Shown in pieces: positions 16,770 to 25,398 of a stretch of DNA of 64,000 nt. The stretch's first letter is position 1; each line of letters begins with the position of its first letter. This DNA comes from Pseudobacillus wudalianchiensis (GTDB lineage Bacteria; Bacillota; Bacilli; Bacillales; Domibacillaceae): NCBI RefSeq assembly GCF_001685015.1, contig NZ_MAYT01000003.1:1-64000 (forward strand), given 5' to 3'. Made by a program: the position numbers and the translations under genes. Below the pieces are notes generated by a model, which was given only the letters and a program-made list of their open reading frames with translations, had not been told where the DNA came from and did not search any database.

Positions 16770-16809
16770 GGGTGAAAATTATTTCACTAGTGTAAAATAA
16801 TTTTCACCC
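16770..16809. promoter_or_regulatory. 15-bp perfect dyad, candidate upstream activating sequence
   Basis: GGGTGAAAATTATTT (16770-16784) and its exact complement (16795-16809) flank a 10-bp centre containing CACTAGTG. Its centre is about 108 bp upstream of the predicted sigma-54 start, the usual distance for an enhancer bound by a sigma-54 activator. It can also be read as two adjacent copies of a GTGAAAAT-type half-dyad. The rest of 16361-17032 shows only AT-rich sequence and a 24-codon ORF at 16583-16657. Confidence 0.55.
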
Positions 16810-16980
16810 CTCTGCTGTGTATTAAGTTAAATGAGTTCGTTTTACTAACTTAAACGGCTTGCGCAGCTTTGTAGTAAAATTTTATTAGGAATACCGATAT
16901 CATTAAAATAAAACAAATAGCTTTGCGTTGGATGGTACAAAATAAATCGAAAACTGGATTAAACCGATATAAAAAAATAA

Positions 16981-17005
16981 GGAAACAGACTAGGCGTCTG
17001 TTCCC
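16981..17005 (-). terminator. Terminator of the YjcZ-type gene
   Basis: GGAAACAGAC pairs with GTCTGTTCCC (one G-T pair) over a 5-nt loop. On the minus strand it is followed by TTATTTTTTT. Confidence 0.75.
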
Positions 17006-17032
17006 TTGCTTTCGTAAGCTATCTTGCACTTA

Positions 17033-17167
17033 TCAATAGAAGCCTGCACCGTATCCAGCACCATATCCTCCACAGCCAAGATAAGAAGCTCCTATGATGA
17101 TTAATAGGATAAACAGCACAACAAGCAAGGCAAAGCCTGCTCCATATCCACATCCTCTTGCACTCAT
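17033..17167 (-). CDS. YjcZ/SscA-family small sporulation peptide
   Basis: A 44-aa peptide. The N-terminal [11 protein letters not shown] is followed by one hydrophobic helix [15 protein letters not shown] and a Gly/Tyr/Cys-rich tail [13 protein letters not shown]. The [15 protein letters not shown] core is the hallmark of the YjcZ/SscA family, small proteins made in sporulation; SscA is needed for proper coat assembly. AAGGTGG lies upstream of the ATG and a terminator follows 28 bp past the stop. A dyad over a SigK-like -10 element lies at 17186-17206. Confidence 0.85.
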   Translation of the reverse strand: MSARGCGYGAGFALLVVLFILLIIIGASYLGCGGYGAGYGAGFY

Positions 17168-17185
17168 TGAACGCACCACCTTTTT

Positions 17186-17206
17186 CATAAGCTACTATAG
17201 CTTATG
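17186..17206 (-). promoter_or_regulatory. Dyad overlapping a SigK-like -10 element
   Basis: CATAAGCTA and TAGCTTATG form a 9-bp perfect dyad with a 3-bp centre, just before the ribosome site of the YjcZ-type gene. On the minus strand CATAAGCTA also fits the SigK -10 consensus CATANNNTA, but no convincing -35 AC is placed 16-17 bp upstream. Late mother-cell expression is expected for the family. Confidence 0.35.
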
Positions 17207-17348
17207 ACAGCACCATCAAATGGGAACAAATATTATACGTTATTCCGTTTCTTGAGCAAATTTAAGGATGGGTACTCAAAATGGATATGAGCCTAAAAGG
17301 AACCTTCTTATTTTATTTTCATACGATACATATGAATAAATAAAGAAG

Positions 17349-18068
17349 GTGGTTCTCATTAAAAAGTCAATATACTTAGACTTTTTATCTAAATTTGGTA
17401 TTGGCGGCGCGCATCCCGGCGGTATTAACTTAACAAAAGAAATTATTAAAGCGGAAAAAATAGATAAAACATCTTATGTTTTAGACGTAGGATGCGGTAC
17501 AGGTCAAACGGCTGCCTATCTGGCCCGTCAATATGGAGCTAAAGTAATGGGGGTGGATATTAACCCGATTATGATCGAAAAAGCTAAAAATAGAATGAAA
17601 GAATCTAACTTACCAGTGGAAATTGTTCAAGGTTCAATCGAAGATTTCCCGTTACCGGACGGTACATTTGATTTTATCATTTCTGAATCTGTTCTTGCTT
17701 TTGTCAATAAGCCTAAATCTCTTAAAGAAATTTATCGCTTGCTAAAGGATAACGGCCGATTTCTTGCAAATGAACTCACGCTTAATAAACGATTAGGATC
17801 ACCTCATGCCGAAGAAATCATCCAATTTTATGGATTTGAGTCCCTTCTGACAGAAACAGATTGGATCACTTTATTTGAGAGAACCGGCTTTAAAAATAGA
17901 AAAATCCACCCAGTCAACCCTTCTATCTTTCAAAATATTTCTCCTCCTGAATTCCAATACTCAGAATATATCGAGCCCCAGCTCTATAGTGTATCTGAGA
18001 AGCACGTATATATGACAGCAAAGTACAAAGGGATTTTGGACTTTAGAGTATTCTCCTGTACCAAATAG
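17349..18068 (+). CDS. Class I SAM-dependent methyltransferase
   Basis: 239 aa. The SAM-binding motif I is VLDVGCGTGQTAAYLA (around residues 41-56), the acidic end of strand 2 is VMGVDINP, and motif post-I DFIISESVLAF follows. This is the UbiE/Methyltransf_11 type; the acceptor is unknown. The start is unclear. A GTG at 17349 overlaps the AAGGTGG ribosome site, whereas an ATT at 17358 is spaced 5 nt from it. As I recall, related Bacillus proteins begin at the residues after this ATT (KKSxxxDFL), so initiation at ATT is likely. Convergent with the RND pump gene across a terminator. Confidence 0.8.
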   Translation: MVLIKKSIYLDFLSKFGIGGAHPGGINLTKEIIKAEKIDKTSYVLDVGCGTGQTAAYLARQYGAKVMGVDINPIMIEKAKNRMKESNLPVEIVQGSIEDFPLPDGTFDFIISESVLAFVNKPKSLKEIYRLLKDNGRFLANELTLNKRLGSPHAEEIIQFYGFESLLTETDWITLFERTGFKNRKIHPVNPSIFQNISPPEFQYSEYIEPQLYSVSEKHVYMTAKYKGILDFRVFSCTK

Positions 18069-18090
18069 TTCAGTAAAAGCCTAAAGATCA

Positions 18091-18129
18091 AAAAAGGATT
18101 GCAGTGGTTAATCTACTGCAATCCTTTTT
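18091..18129. terminator. Bidirectional terminator
   Basis: AAAAAGGATTGCAGT pairs perfectly with ACTGCAATCCTTTTT over a 9-nt loop between the methyltransferase and RND genes. Confidence 0.85.
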
Positions 18130-18165
18130 ATAGTGTAATTCAAATCAAGAACAGAAAGTAAAGTT

Positions 18166-21100
18166 TTACTGCTTGGCCGCTATTTCTCTTTCTTTCTTAG
18201 AAGTTTTAAAGAAAAATAATTCATACACAACAGGAACAATAATTAAGGTTAATAACGTGGATGACGTTAACCCTCCAATGACTGTTATCGCTAACCCTTT
18301 TGAAATCAGCGTCCCTGATGAAGTAGTCATCGCAAGCGGGATGAGGGCTGCAATGGTGGCAAATGCTGTCATTAAAATCGGCCGTAATCTTGTCTTTCCT
18401 GCTTCTACTAAAGACTTTCTTATGGTTAATCCTCTCGTTCTATTTTGGCCAACCCGATCAACGAGCACGATAGCATTTGTTGTCACAATTCCGATCAACA
18501 TTAAGAAACCAATCATAACACTGACGGATAATGGTTCTTTCACCACATAAAGTGAAACAAGTGAACCGATCGGGACAAAAATGAGTGAAGATAAGATAAT
18601 AAAGGGAATGCGTGCTTTTCCGAACGTGATTAACATCGTCAAATACACCAGTCCAATAGCGACAATAATAGCCACCCCTAATGATTGGAAGATTTCAACG
18701 GTTTCATCATTTCCCCCACCGCTTGTTAGAGATACACCCTTAGGTAAATCAAGCTCTTCTACTCCGGCTTTTACTTCTGATGATACACCCTGCACATCAT
18801 TTCCTTTTACCTGTCCAGAAACACGCGCATACACCTTGCCATCCAGCTTCTGAATGGACGTAAAGGCATTAACTTGCTTAATAGCGGCTACTTCTGAAAG
18901 TTTAACAGGGCCTTTTTGAGAAAAGAGAACAACGTCCTCCAACTGCTCCTTTGATTGCAGCTTTTTATCAACAGATAGCTGAATCTCCTGCTCTTTACCG
19001 TCTAATGTTAAAGTTCCAACATTCACCGGCTTCGTTTGCTCACTTACTGTTCCAAGAATCTGGAAACCTGATAATCCATACTCACTCGCTTTATCAGGAT
19101 TGATTTCGACTAAGAACTGCTTTTGCTTTTCGCTGAAATTATTCGTAATATACTTTAAATCATTGTTTTTTTGCATATAGTCTTCTACTTGCTTCGCAGC
19201 TTTTTGCAGTTTATCTAAATCATTAGAAAACAAGTCAACATCCACATTGTTATTTGAAGGAGGACCTCCTGTTTCTAATTCCCGAACACTTATTTTTACA
19301 TCAGCCTGTTCCTTATCGGAAATATCTTCCATTTTCTTCTCTAGCGATTTAATTGTTTTTTCAACGTCAGTGTTATCTTTTAAATTAACAAAATAGCTTG
19401 CTTTGTTTTCGAGCCTGAGCCCCGTTGTAAAATCTCTGGCTCCTACAGAGGCTGTTACGTTTGCGATTTCTGTTTGTTTGCTAAGCATATCTTCGACAAG
19501 TAATGAAATGTTATTGGTTTTTTCAAGAGAAGCCGAAGATGGCAGCTCAATAGAAGTCGTTAATGTTTTTGACTGTTCATTAGGAATAAAGGTAAATCCT
19601 AATGAAGGGACAACAGCAAATGATCCAGCAAGCAGTAAGATAGATGCGAATAAAATAATAAGCTTGTGATTTAATGATGTTTCGATTAAGCGGCCATAGA
19701 TCCTTTGAAGAACGCCTTCTTTCTCCTCAGCAGGCACTTTCTTAAATGAGAACTTCGCTAAAATAGGCACAATCGTAATCGAAACAAGCAATGAAGCTAG
19801 TAAAGAGAAAATAATCGTTAAAGCAAAGGGTAAAAAGAATTTCCCTGTTATTCCCCCTACGAAGCCGATCGGAAGAAAAACAACAACCGTTGTTAAGGTT
19901 GATGAGGTGATCGCCTTTAATATTTCTTTTGTTGATTCTAAAATAATTTTGTCAGACATGCCTTCATTTGATTTTCGAACCCGTCTGAAGATATTTTCAA
20001 TGACAACGATGCTGTCATCTACGACACGCCCCACAGCGACCGCCATTCCCCCAAGTGTCATAATATTTAACGAAATATCAAGCTGATTCAGAAAGATGGC
20101 TGCAATTAGGAGCGACAACGGAATGGACACAATGGCAATAATTGTCGCTCTTGCGTTGCGCAAGAACACCAAAACAGCAATAGAGGCAAATAGAGCACCA
20201 AGTAACCCTTCCTTCACTAACGTGCTAACGGATTTTTCAATGTCCTTTGCAGAATCGATGCCGATTTCATAAGCGATCTTGTCATCATATTTCTTTAGAA
20301 CATCCATGACTTTGTCTGCCACTTCAACCGTATTAGCCTCTTGCTTTTTCGTAATAGCCATCGATAAAGATTCTTTTTCATTGTAACGGGCCATTTCACT
20401 TTGATCGGTTACTTTTTTAATAGAGGCCACATCTTTCAAGCGGATTACATCTTCTCGCGGTGCTGGGGCACCTTGGGTCCCCGGCTGCTGTTCTGAAACA
20501 GCTGCTCCAAATGCAGGCTTTAACTTTAAATTTTCCAGTTTGGAAAGGGACTCAAGATTTTCTTCTACCCGGATGGGAATTTGCTCCTTATTCTCTGTTA
20601 GCTCACCTGCCGGGAAGGATAAATACTTCTCGTTGATTTGCTCTTTTATGCTGTTAAGAGAAAGACCCGCTCGTTCTGCTTTTTCCTGATCGACTGTTAT
20701 TTGCACTAGATTATTCGTTAGTCCAGCTACAGACACATTATTAATGCCTTTTATTTTCTTGAGCTCAGGAATGATCTCCTCCTTCATTAACTTTTCAATG
20801 CTTTCCCCATTCTTACTAAAAATTGAAATGTTATAAATCGGAAAAGATCCGAACGATAGGCGGTTTAACTTAATGTCGGCGTCATCAGGCAATCCTGCCT
20901 CGTCTACTGCAGAATTAACTTGCTGTTCTACCTTATCAAGATCTGTATCAAACGGAAACTCTAATGTGATGATGCCGATGCTATCATAAGCAGAGCTAGT
21001 CATCTTCGTGACGCCTTCAATAGAATTAAGCTGATTCTCAAGCTTTGACACAACCTGCTGATCAACGTCATCCGGTGAGGCCCCTGGGTAGATGGCTTCT

Positions 21101-21243
21101 ATAGAAATTTGCGGAAACTCGATATCCGGAAATTGATCTACCTTTAGTTTAGAAAAAGAATAAACGCCCCCCAGTATTAATAAAAATGAAACAATGAATA
21201 CAGCAACCGCATTTTCCAAGCTGAATTTCGTTAGAAATCCCAT
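18166..21243 (-). CDS. swrC: RND-family efflux pump (SwrC/YerP type)
   Basis: 1025 aa, AcrB-like inner-membrane pump with 12 predicted TM helices and two large extracytoplasmic loops. The proton-relay Asp pair in TM4 is visible in VGRVVDDSIVVIENIFRRV, and the N-terminal FPDIEFPQISIEAIYPGASPDDV is typical of the family. The B. subtilis homologue SwrC (YerP) exports surfactin and other amphiphiles. As in B. subtilis, a TetR gene is adjacent, here 126 bp upstream on the same strand. A 15-bp operator lies 65-79 bp before the start codon. No membrane-fusion protein gene is present nearby. Confidence 0.88.
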   Translation of the reverse strand: MGFLTKFSLENAVAVFIVSFLLILGGVYSFSKLKVDQFPDIEFPQISIEAIYPGASPDDVDQQVVSKLENQLNSIEGVTKMTSSAYDSIGIITLEFPFDTDLDKVEQQVNSAVDEAGLPDDADIKLNRLSFGSFPIYNISIFSKNGESIEKLMKEEIIPELKKIKGINNVSVAGLTNNLVQITVDQEKAERAGLSLNSIKEQINEKYLSFPAGELTENKEQIPIRVEENLESLSKLENLKLKPAFGAAVSEQQPGTQGAPAPREDVIRLKDVASIKKVTDQSEMARYNEKESLSMAITKKQEANTVEVADKVMDVLKKYDDKIAYEIGIDSAKDIEKSVSTLVKEGLLGALFASIAVLVFLRNARATIIAIVSIPLSLLIAAIFLNQLDISLNIMTLGGMAVAVGRVVDDSIVVIENIFRRVRKSNEGMSDKIILESTKEILKAITSSTLTTVVVFLPIGFVGGITGKFFLPFALTIIFSLLASLLVSITIVPILAKFSFKKVPAEEKEGVLQRIYGRLIETSLNHKLIILFASILLLAGSFAVVPSLGFTFIPNEQSKTLTTSIELPSSASLEKTNNISLLVEDMLSKQTEIANVTASVGARDFTTGLRLENKASYFVNLKDNTDVEKTIKSLEKKMEDISDKEQADVKISVRELETGGPPSNNNVDVDLFSNDLDKLQKAAKQVEDYMQKNNDLKYITNNFSEKQKQFLVEINPDKASEYGLSGFQILGTVSEQTKPVNVGTLTLDGKEQEIQLSVDKKLQSKEQLEDVVLFSQKGPVKLSEVAAIKQVNAFTSIQKLDGKVYARVSGQVKGNDVQGVSSEVKAGVEELDLPKGVSLTSGGGNDETVEIFQSLGVAIIVAIGLVYLTMLITFGKARIPFIILSSLIFVPIGSLVSLYVVKEPLSVSVMIGFLMLIGIVTTNAIVLVDRVGQNRTRGLTIRKSLVEAGKTRLRPILMTAFATIAALIPLAMTTSSGTLISKGLAITVIGGLTSSTLLTLIIVPVVYELFFFKTSKKEREIAAKQ

Positions 21244-21307
21244 CTTCTTTCCTCCTCTGTTTCATGTCTTCTTATTTATCTAAAGTAAAATACTTAACCA
21301 CCCTCCC

Positions 21308-21322
21308 TATCAACTGATAGGT
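21308..21322 (-). promoter_or_regulatory. TetR operator upstream of the RND pump gene
   Basis: Minus-strand ACCTATCAGTTGATA. It is identical except for one base to the site at 22019-22033 in front of the TetR gene, including flanking A residues. The partial dyad TATCA/TGATA fits a TetR-type operator. Confidence 0.65.
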
Positions 21323-21369
21323 TTTTTGTCAAAAAAAGAAACTTCAACAGAATAGTTTGTTAAAGTCTA

Positions 21370-21990
21370 CTATTTTTTTGTTTCTTCATCCGGAGAGGCT
21401 AACCCATATAGAAGGACGTTCGTATAAAGTCTTGCTTGTGCTTTTGCTACAGGTTCCGGCACAGGATGATCTGTGTTTCTAGATGAAATCAAATTCAAAA
21501 GTAAATAAGAAGAAAGAACAGGATCTGAGCCAAACTCAGCAGGATTTCTAAGCTTTCCTTCTCTTATTCCTTTTTCAAAAATAGAAGCTATAGGTGCCTG
21601 GTAAGCTTCAATCCATCTTTTTTTGATTTCCTCCTGCTGCTCTTTACCTAACTCTTTTTCAATGTCATGAAACATCTGCCCTATTCCAGCAGGCTTATTA
21701 ATCAGTATATAGTATGTAACTTGAAATAAGCACTCTTCAAGATGATTTTCGAACCGTTTAATAATTCGGTCAAGGGCTGTTTGCATATCAAGCAGCTCAG
21801 ACTTTAATACTTCCATATAAAGTTCCTTTTTATTTTTAAAATGATGATAAAGAGTAGGCTGAGTAATGCCGCAGACATCAGCAATTCTCCGGGTAGAAAC
21901 AGCTCTGTAACCTAATTCCATAAAAAGATCACGGGCTACCTTGACAATTTTCTGACGTGTTTTCCTGTCATGTTCTAACTGATGATTCAT
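21370..21990 (-). CDS. yerO: TetR-family repressor of the RND pump
   Basis: 206 aa. An N-terminal TetR helix-turn-helix (about residues 10-55) contains RRIADVCGITQPTLYHHFKNKKELY; the C-terminal ligand-binding domain is variable. ATG 21990 was chosen because AAAGGGAT precedes it, rather than the upstream ATG at 22008. The setting matches YerO, the TetR repressor encoded beside yerP/swrC in B. subtilis. Near-identical 15-bp sites before this gene and before the pump gene point to autorepression plus pump control. Confidence 0.85.
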   Translation of the reverse strand: MNHQLEHDRKTRQKIVKVARDLFMELGYRAVSTRRIADVCGITQPTLYHHFKNKKELYMEVLKSELLDMQTALDRIIKRFENHLEECLFQVTYYILINKPAGIGQMFHDIEKELGKEQQEEIKKRWIEAYQAPIASIFEKGIREGKLRNPAEFGSDPVLSSYLLLNLISSRNTDHPVPEPVAKAQARLYTNVLLYGLASPDEETKK

Positions 21991-22018
21991 ATTCAAAATC
22001 CCTTTCATTCAAGCAAAA

Positions 22019-22033
22019 ACCTATCGGTTGATA
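22019..22033 (+). promoter_or_regulatory. TetR operator upstream of the TetR gene
   Basis: ACCTATCGGTTGATA, 29 bp upstream of the regulator start codon and in the opposite orientation to the 21308-21322 copy. The two differ at one central base. Confidence 0.65.
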
Positions 22034-22220
22034 AAATCATAATATGATTTTTATGACGAGTCAACCTTTGAAAGGCTTATATTGATTTCTTCATCGTTAT
22101 TCTCTATCCTGCTTCTTCTTTTCCTTTTCTAATTTTGTCCCGTAAACGATTGTTTATTTTATTGGTAAAAGAGAGATATAATGAGCAGAAGCTATTAATT
22201 TGGTAAAGGAGCTAAATAAG

Positions 22221-25200
22221 ATGAGAAAGTGGCTTTGGCTTGTCATCCTGCTTATTATAATCGCATCTCCCATACTCGTCTGGTACGCAAAGCCAGCGAA
22301 AAAAATGAATCTATTAATCTTCGATAAAACGGTGCCTGATCATACCTTCCGAGAACATCAAGGGTTAACGTGGCTGCTAAACTACAAAAAATATAACCAT
22401 CCTTCCGGCGAACCTTACAGAAAAGAAATGGATTATGCGGGAATCGTTCCGGTTGACGGAAAAAAATATACAAATCGGTCTATTTCTAAAATATCTAACT
22501 CACCACAACTTATTTATACAGCCGACACATATGGAATTGATACTCCCCATTCTAAAGGCTCTTATGGAGGATTAAGCAACCAAGAATGGACAAAGCTGCA
22601 AGAGCTGTATTATGACCATCAGCCTGTCTGGGTTTCAGAATATAATAGCTTTGCTTCTCCCACCCCTAAAAATGTGCGTGAAGGTCTTCTTAGCTTTTTG
22701 AATATTAACTGGACTGGGTGGATTGGACGCAGCTTTGAGGAGCTAGACCCCGCGAAAAACAAAGAAATACCTGATACAGCTATTCGTGCCTATGAAGCTC
22801 AAGAAAAACAGCCATGGAAAAAATCAGGTCCCGGCTTTGTATTTATCCATGAGGATGGACAAGTAGTTGTATTAGAAGAAGGTCATCTGAAATCCAATCA
22901 GCTGACTCTAAAGTTTACCTCTTCAGGAAAAAAGGAATTCAACCTGAAAGAAAGCCCGCGCTATAACTATTGGTTTGACGTCATTACTCCACGGAATGGA
23001 AAAGAAGTGATCGCTAACTATGAATGGAGCCTAACGAATGAAGGGGAAAAATGGCTCAACAAGCACGGAATTCCTGAAAAGTTTGCGGCCATCACGAAGA
23101 CAGAAAAAAATGGCTCCCCCGCTTTTTACTTTGCAGGAGACTATAATGATACGAACCATCTACCTTCTTTCTATAAAACGGCTGGCCTTATTAAAATGAA
23201 GAGCCTATTTACAAAAGAAAATTCAGCCGACAGCGAAGCTTTTTACTGGAACACGTATGCCCCTCTGATGGAAACTATCCTTGATGAAGCAGCAAGTCAC
23301 TCTCCGAAAAAGAAAGAAACCGCCAAGGTTGAACAAGAGAAAGTAGACGGTATATCCATCAACGCAAAGCTGGAAAGCGATCGTTTTCAAATCCTGAAAA
23401 ACGGCAAATGGGTACCGATGACCATTAAGGGAGTCAACATGGGAATGGGAAAACCGGGTGCATGGCCTGGAGAAGCTGCGATTACGGAAGACGAATATTA
23501 TCGGTGGATTCAGCAAATCGGCAAAATGAATGCCAATGCGATCCGTGTCTATACTCTCCATCCACCTGGGTTCTATCGGGCATTAAAACGGTACAATGAA
23601 CAAGCTGAAACACCTATTTATTTATTCCACGGCATCTGGATTGATGAAGAGCCGCTTGAAGAGAAGCTGGATGCATTTGATAGCGGCATTGTGAAACAAT
23701 TTAAGTCTGACATTAAAACCATCGTAGACGTCGTACATGGCAATGCTACGGTTCCCGAAAAGCCAGGACATGCCAGCGGTTCGTACAAGGCGGATGTATC
23801 CCCTTATTTAATCGGCTGGATTGTCGGAATCGAGTGGTACCCTGATATGGTGGACAGCACAAATAAAAAACATCAAGGAAAAGGCGATTTCTCCGGCACC
23901 TATATGAGGACCAAACAGGCTCAGCCGTTCGAATACTGGCTCGCCTCCATGATGGATTACACGATTCAGCAAGAATCTCAAAACTATGGTACGCAGCATC
24001 CAATCAGCTTTACAAACTGGGTCACAACCGACTTACTAGATCACCCATATGAGCCGCTTAAAAAAGAAGATCTAGTTGGAATTAACCCGAATGTCATCCA
24101 TCCGACAGAACAATTGAAAGCAGGCTATTTCGCTGCTTATCATGTGTACCCTTACTATCCGGATTTTCTGAACATTGATAAAAACTACTTGAAATATAAA
24201 GATCATCGCGGCAAAGCAAACAGCTATGCAGGCTATTTGCATGACTTAAAGAAAGCTCACACAATGCCTGTTCTAATTGCTGAATTCGGCCTTCCTGCCT
24301 CGCGGGGTATTACCCATTCCAACCCGTACGGCTGGAATCAAGGCCATAACAGCGAAGAGAAACAAGGCAAAGTCGTCACCGAACGCTTTGAGGATATTCT
24401 GAAAGAGGGTTATACTGGCGGGCTTGTCTTCAACTGGCAGGATGAATGGTTCAAACGGACTTGGAATACAATGGACTTTGATGATCCTAACCGGCGCCCG
24501 TATTGGTCAAATGCCCAAACGAACGAGCAGCAATTCGGAATTCTAAGCTTTGATCGCTTAAAAATTCGGGTCGACGGAAAAACAGACGACTGGAAAAAAG
24601 AAAAAATTAAACCAGCAAAGCTGAAGACAAACAAAGTCATCAAGAAAATGTTTGTCACTCATGATGAAAGATACCTATATATCCGCCTGGACTATAAACA
24701 GGCAAAGGATGCCGGCATGGATACAACCCTTTTAATTGATACGATTCCAGAGCAGGGAAACAAAAGTATTTCCTATAACGGCGGCATTGCCTCCGAACGG
24801 GGCATCGATTTTCTTTTGCGCCTGAATGGAAAGAACGATTCCCGAATGCTTGTTGACAGCTATTATGACAGCCACTATTTTATGTACGGGGAAAAATTAA
24901 AGCTTATTCCTAAAAAGCCTTATGCTTCTCGAAAAAATAACGGCCAGTTTCATAAAATCGAGATGGCTTTAAATAAAACCCTAACGAACCCTGTCACGAA
25001 AGAGGTATATCCTTTTGAATCTTTCGAAACAGGCAAGCTGGAAAAAGGAAATGGCAATCCAGACGCTCAAAACTACGACTCTTTAGCTGATTACGAAATA
25101 AATAAGAAAACCGGGATAGTAGAAATTCGTATACCATGGATGCTTCTTAATGTAAAAGATCCAAGTACGAAAGAAATTGCTGGCGACTACTGGAAAGGCG

Positions 25201-25385
25201 GCCCGGAAGCTTCCCAAAAGATTCAAGACATCTCACTTGCGGCTGTGGCCAGCTCCAAGCAAAGCCGCCTGAATACAGACGACTTCTTCTCTTACAGCTG
25301 GAAAACTTGGCAGCAGCCTCAATATGAAGAGCGATTAAAGAGGTCGTACGAGATCATCCAAAAAGAATTTGCTAAATACAAATAA
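22221..25385 (+). CDS. Membrane-anchored glycoside-hydrolase-like protein (TIM barrel plus CBM9-like domain)
   Basis: 1054 aa from ATG 22221 (AAAGGAG 9 nt upstream; an in-frame TTG at 22200 lacks one). A single N-terminal TM anchor (residues 4-20) is followed by a region with a glutamine-amidotransferase/ThuA-like look (TADTYGI, WVSEYNSF, REGLLSFLNINWTGW). Next comes a clan-A TIM barrel: GVNMGMGKPGAW, INANAIRVYT-type strand, acid/base candidate E538 in VGIEWYP and nucleophile candidate E688 in PVLIAEFGLP. The last 230 residues resemble a CBM9/DOMON beta-sandwich (VTHDERYLYIRLDY). Substrate unknown. A GH16 gene follows after 13 bp. Confidence 0.65.
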   Translation: MRKWLWLVILLIIIASPILVWYAKPAKKMNLLIFDKTVPDHTFREHQGLTWLLNYKKYNHPSGEPYRKEMDYAGIVPVDGKKYTNRSISKISNSPQLIYTADTYGIDTPHSKGSYGGLSNQEWTKLQELYYDHQPVWVSEYNSFASPTPKNVREGLLSFLNINWTGWIGRSFEELDPAKNKEIPDTAIRAYEAQEKQPWKKSGPGFVFIHEDGQVVVLEEGHLKSNQLTLKFTSSGKKEFNLKESPRYNYWFDVITPRNGKEVIANYEWSLTNEGEKWLNKHGIPEKFAAITKTEKNGSPAFYFAGDYNDTNHLPSFYKTAGLIKMKSLFTKENSADSEAFYWNTYAPLMETILDEAASHSPKKKETAKVEQEKVDGISINAKLESDRFQILKNGKWVPMTIKGVNMGMGKPGAWPGEAAITEDEYYRWIQQIGKMNANAIRVYTLHPPGFYRALKRYNEQAETPIYLFHGIWIDEEPLEEKLDAFDSGIVKQFKSDIKTIVDVVHGNATVPEKPGHASGSYKADVSPYLIGWIVGIEWYPDMVDSTNKKHQGKGDFSGTYMRTKQAQPFEYWLASMMDYTIQQESQNYGTQHPISFTNWVTTDLLDHPYEPLKKEDLVGINPNVIHPTEQLKAGYFAAYHVYPYYPDFLNIDKNYLKYKDHRGKANSYAGYLHDLKKAHTMPVLIAEFGLPASRGITHSNPYGWNQGHNSEEKQGKVVTERFEDILKEGYTGGLVFNWQDEWFKRTWNTMDFDDPNRRPYWSNAQTNEQQFGILSFDRLKIRVDGKTDDWKKEKIKPAKLKTNKVIKKMFVTHDERYLYIRLDYKQAKDAGMDTTLLIDTIPEQGNKSISYNGGIASERGIDFLLRLNGKNDSRMLVDSYYDSHYFMYGEKLKLIPKKPYASRKNNGQFHKIEMALNKTLTNPVTKEVYPFESFETGKLEKGNGNPDAQNYDSLADYEINKKTGIVEIRIPWMLLNVKDPSTKEIAGDYWKGGPEASQKIQDISLAAVASSKQSRLNTDDFFSYSWKTWQQPQYEERLKRSYEIIQKEFAKYK

Positions 25386-25398
25386 TGGAGATAGGTAA

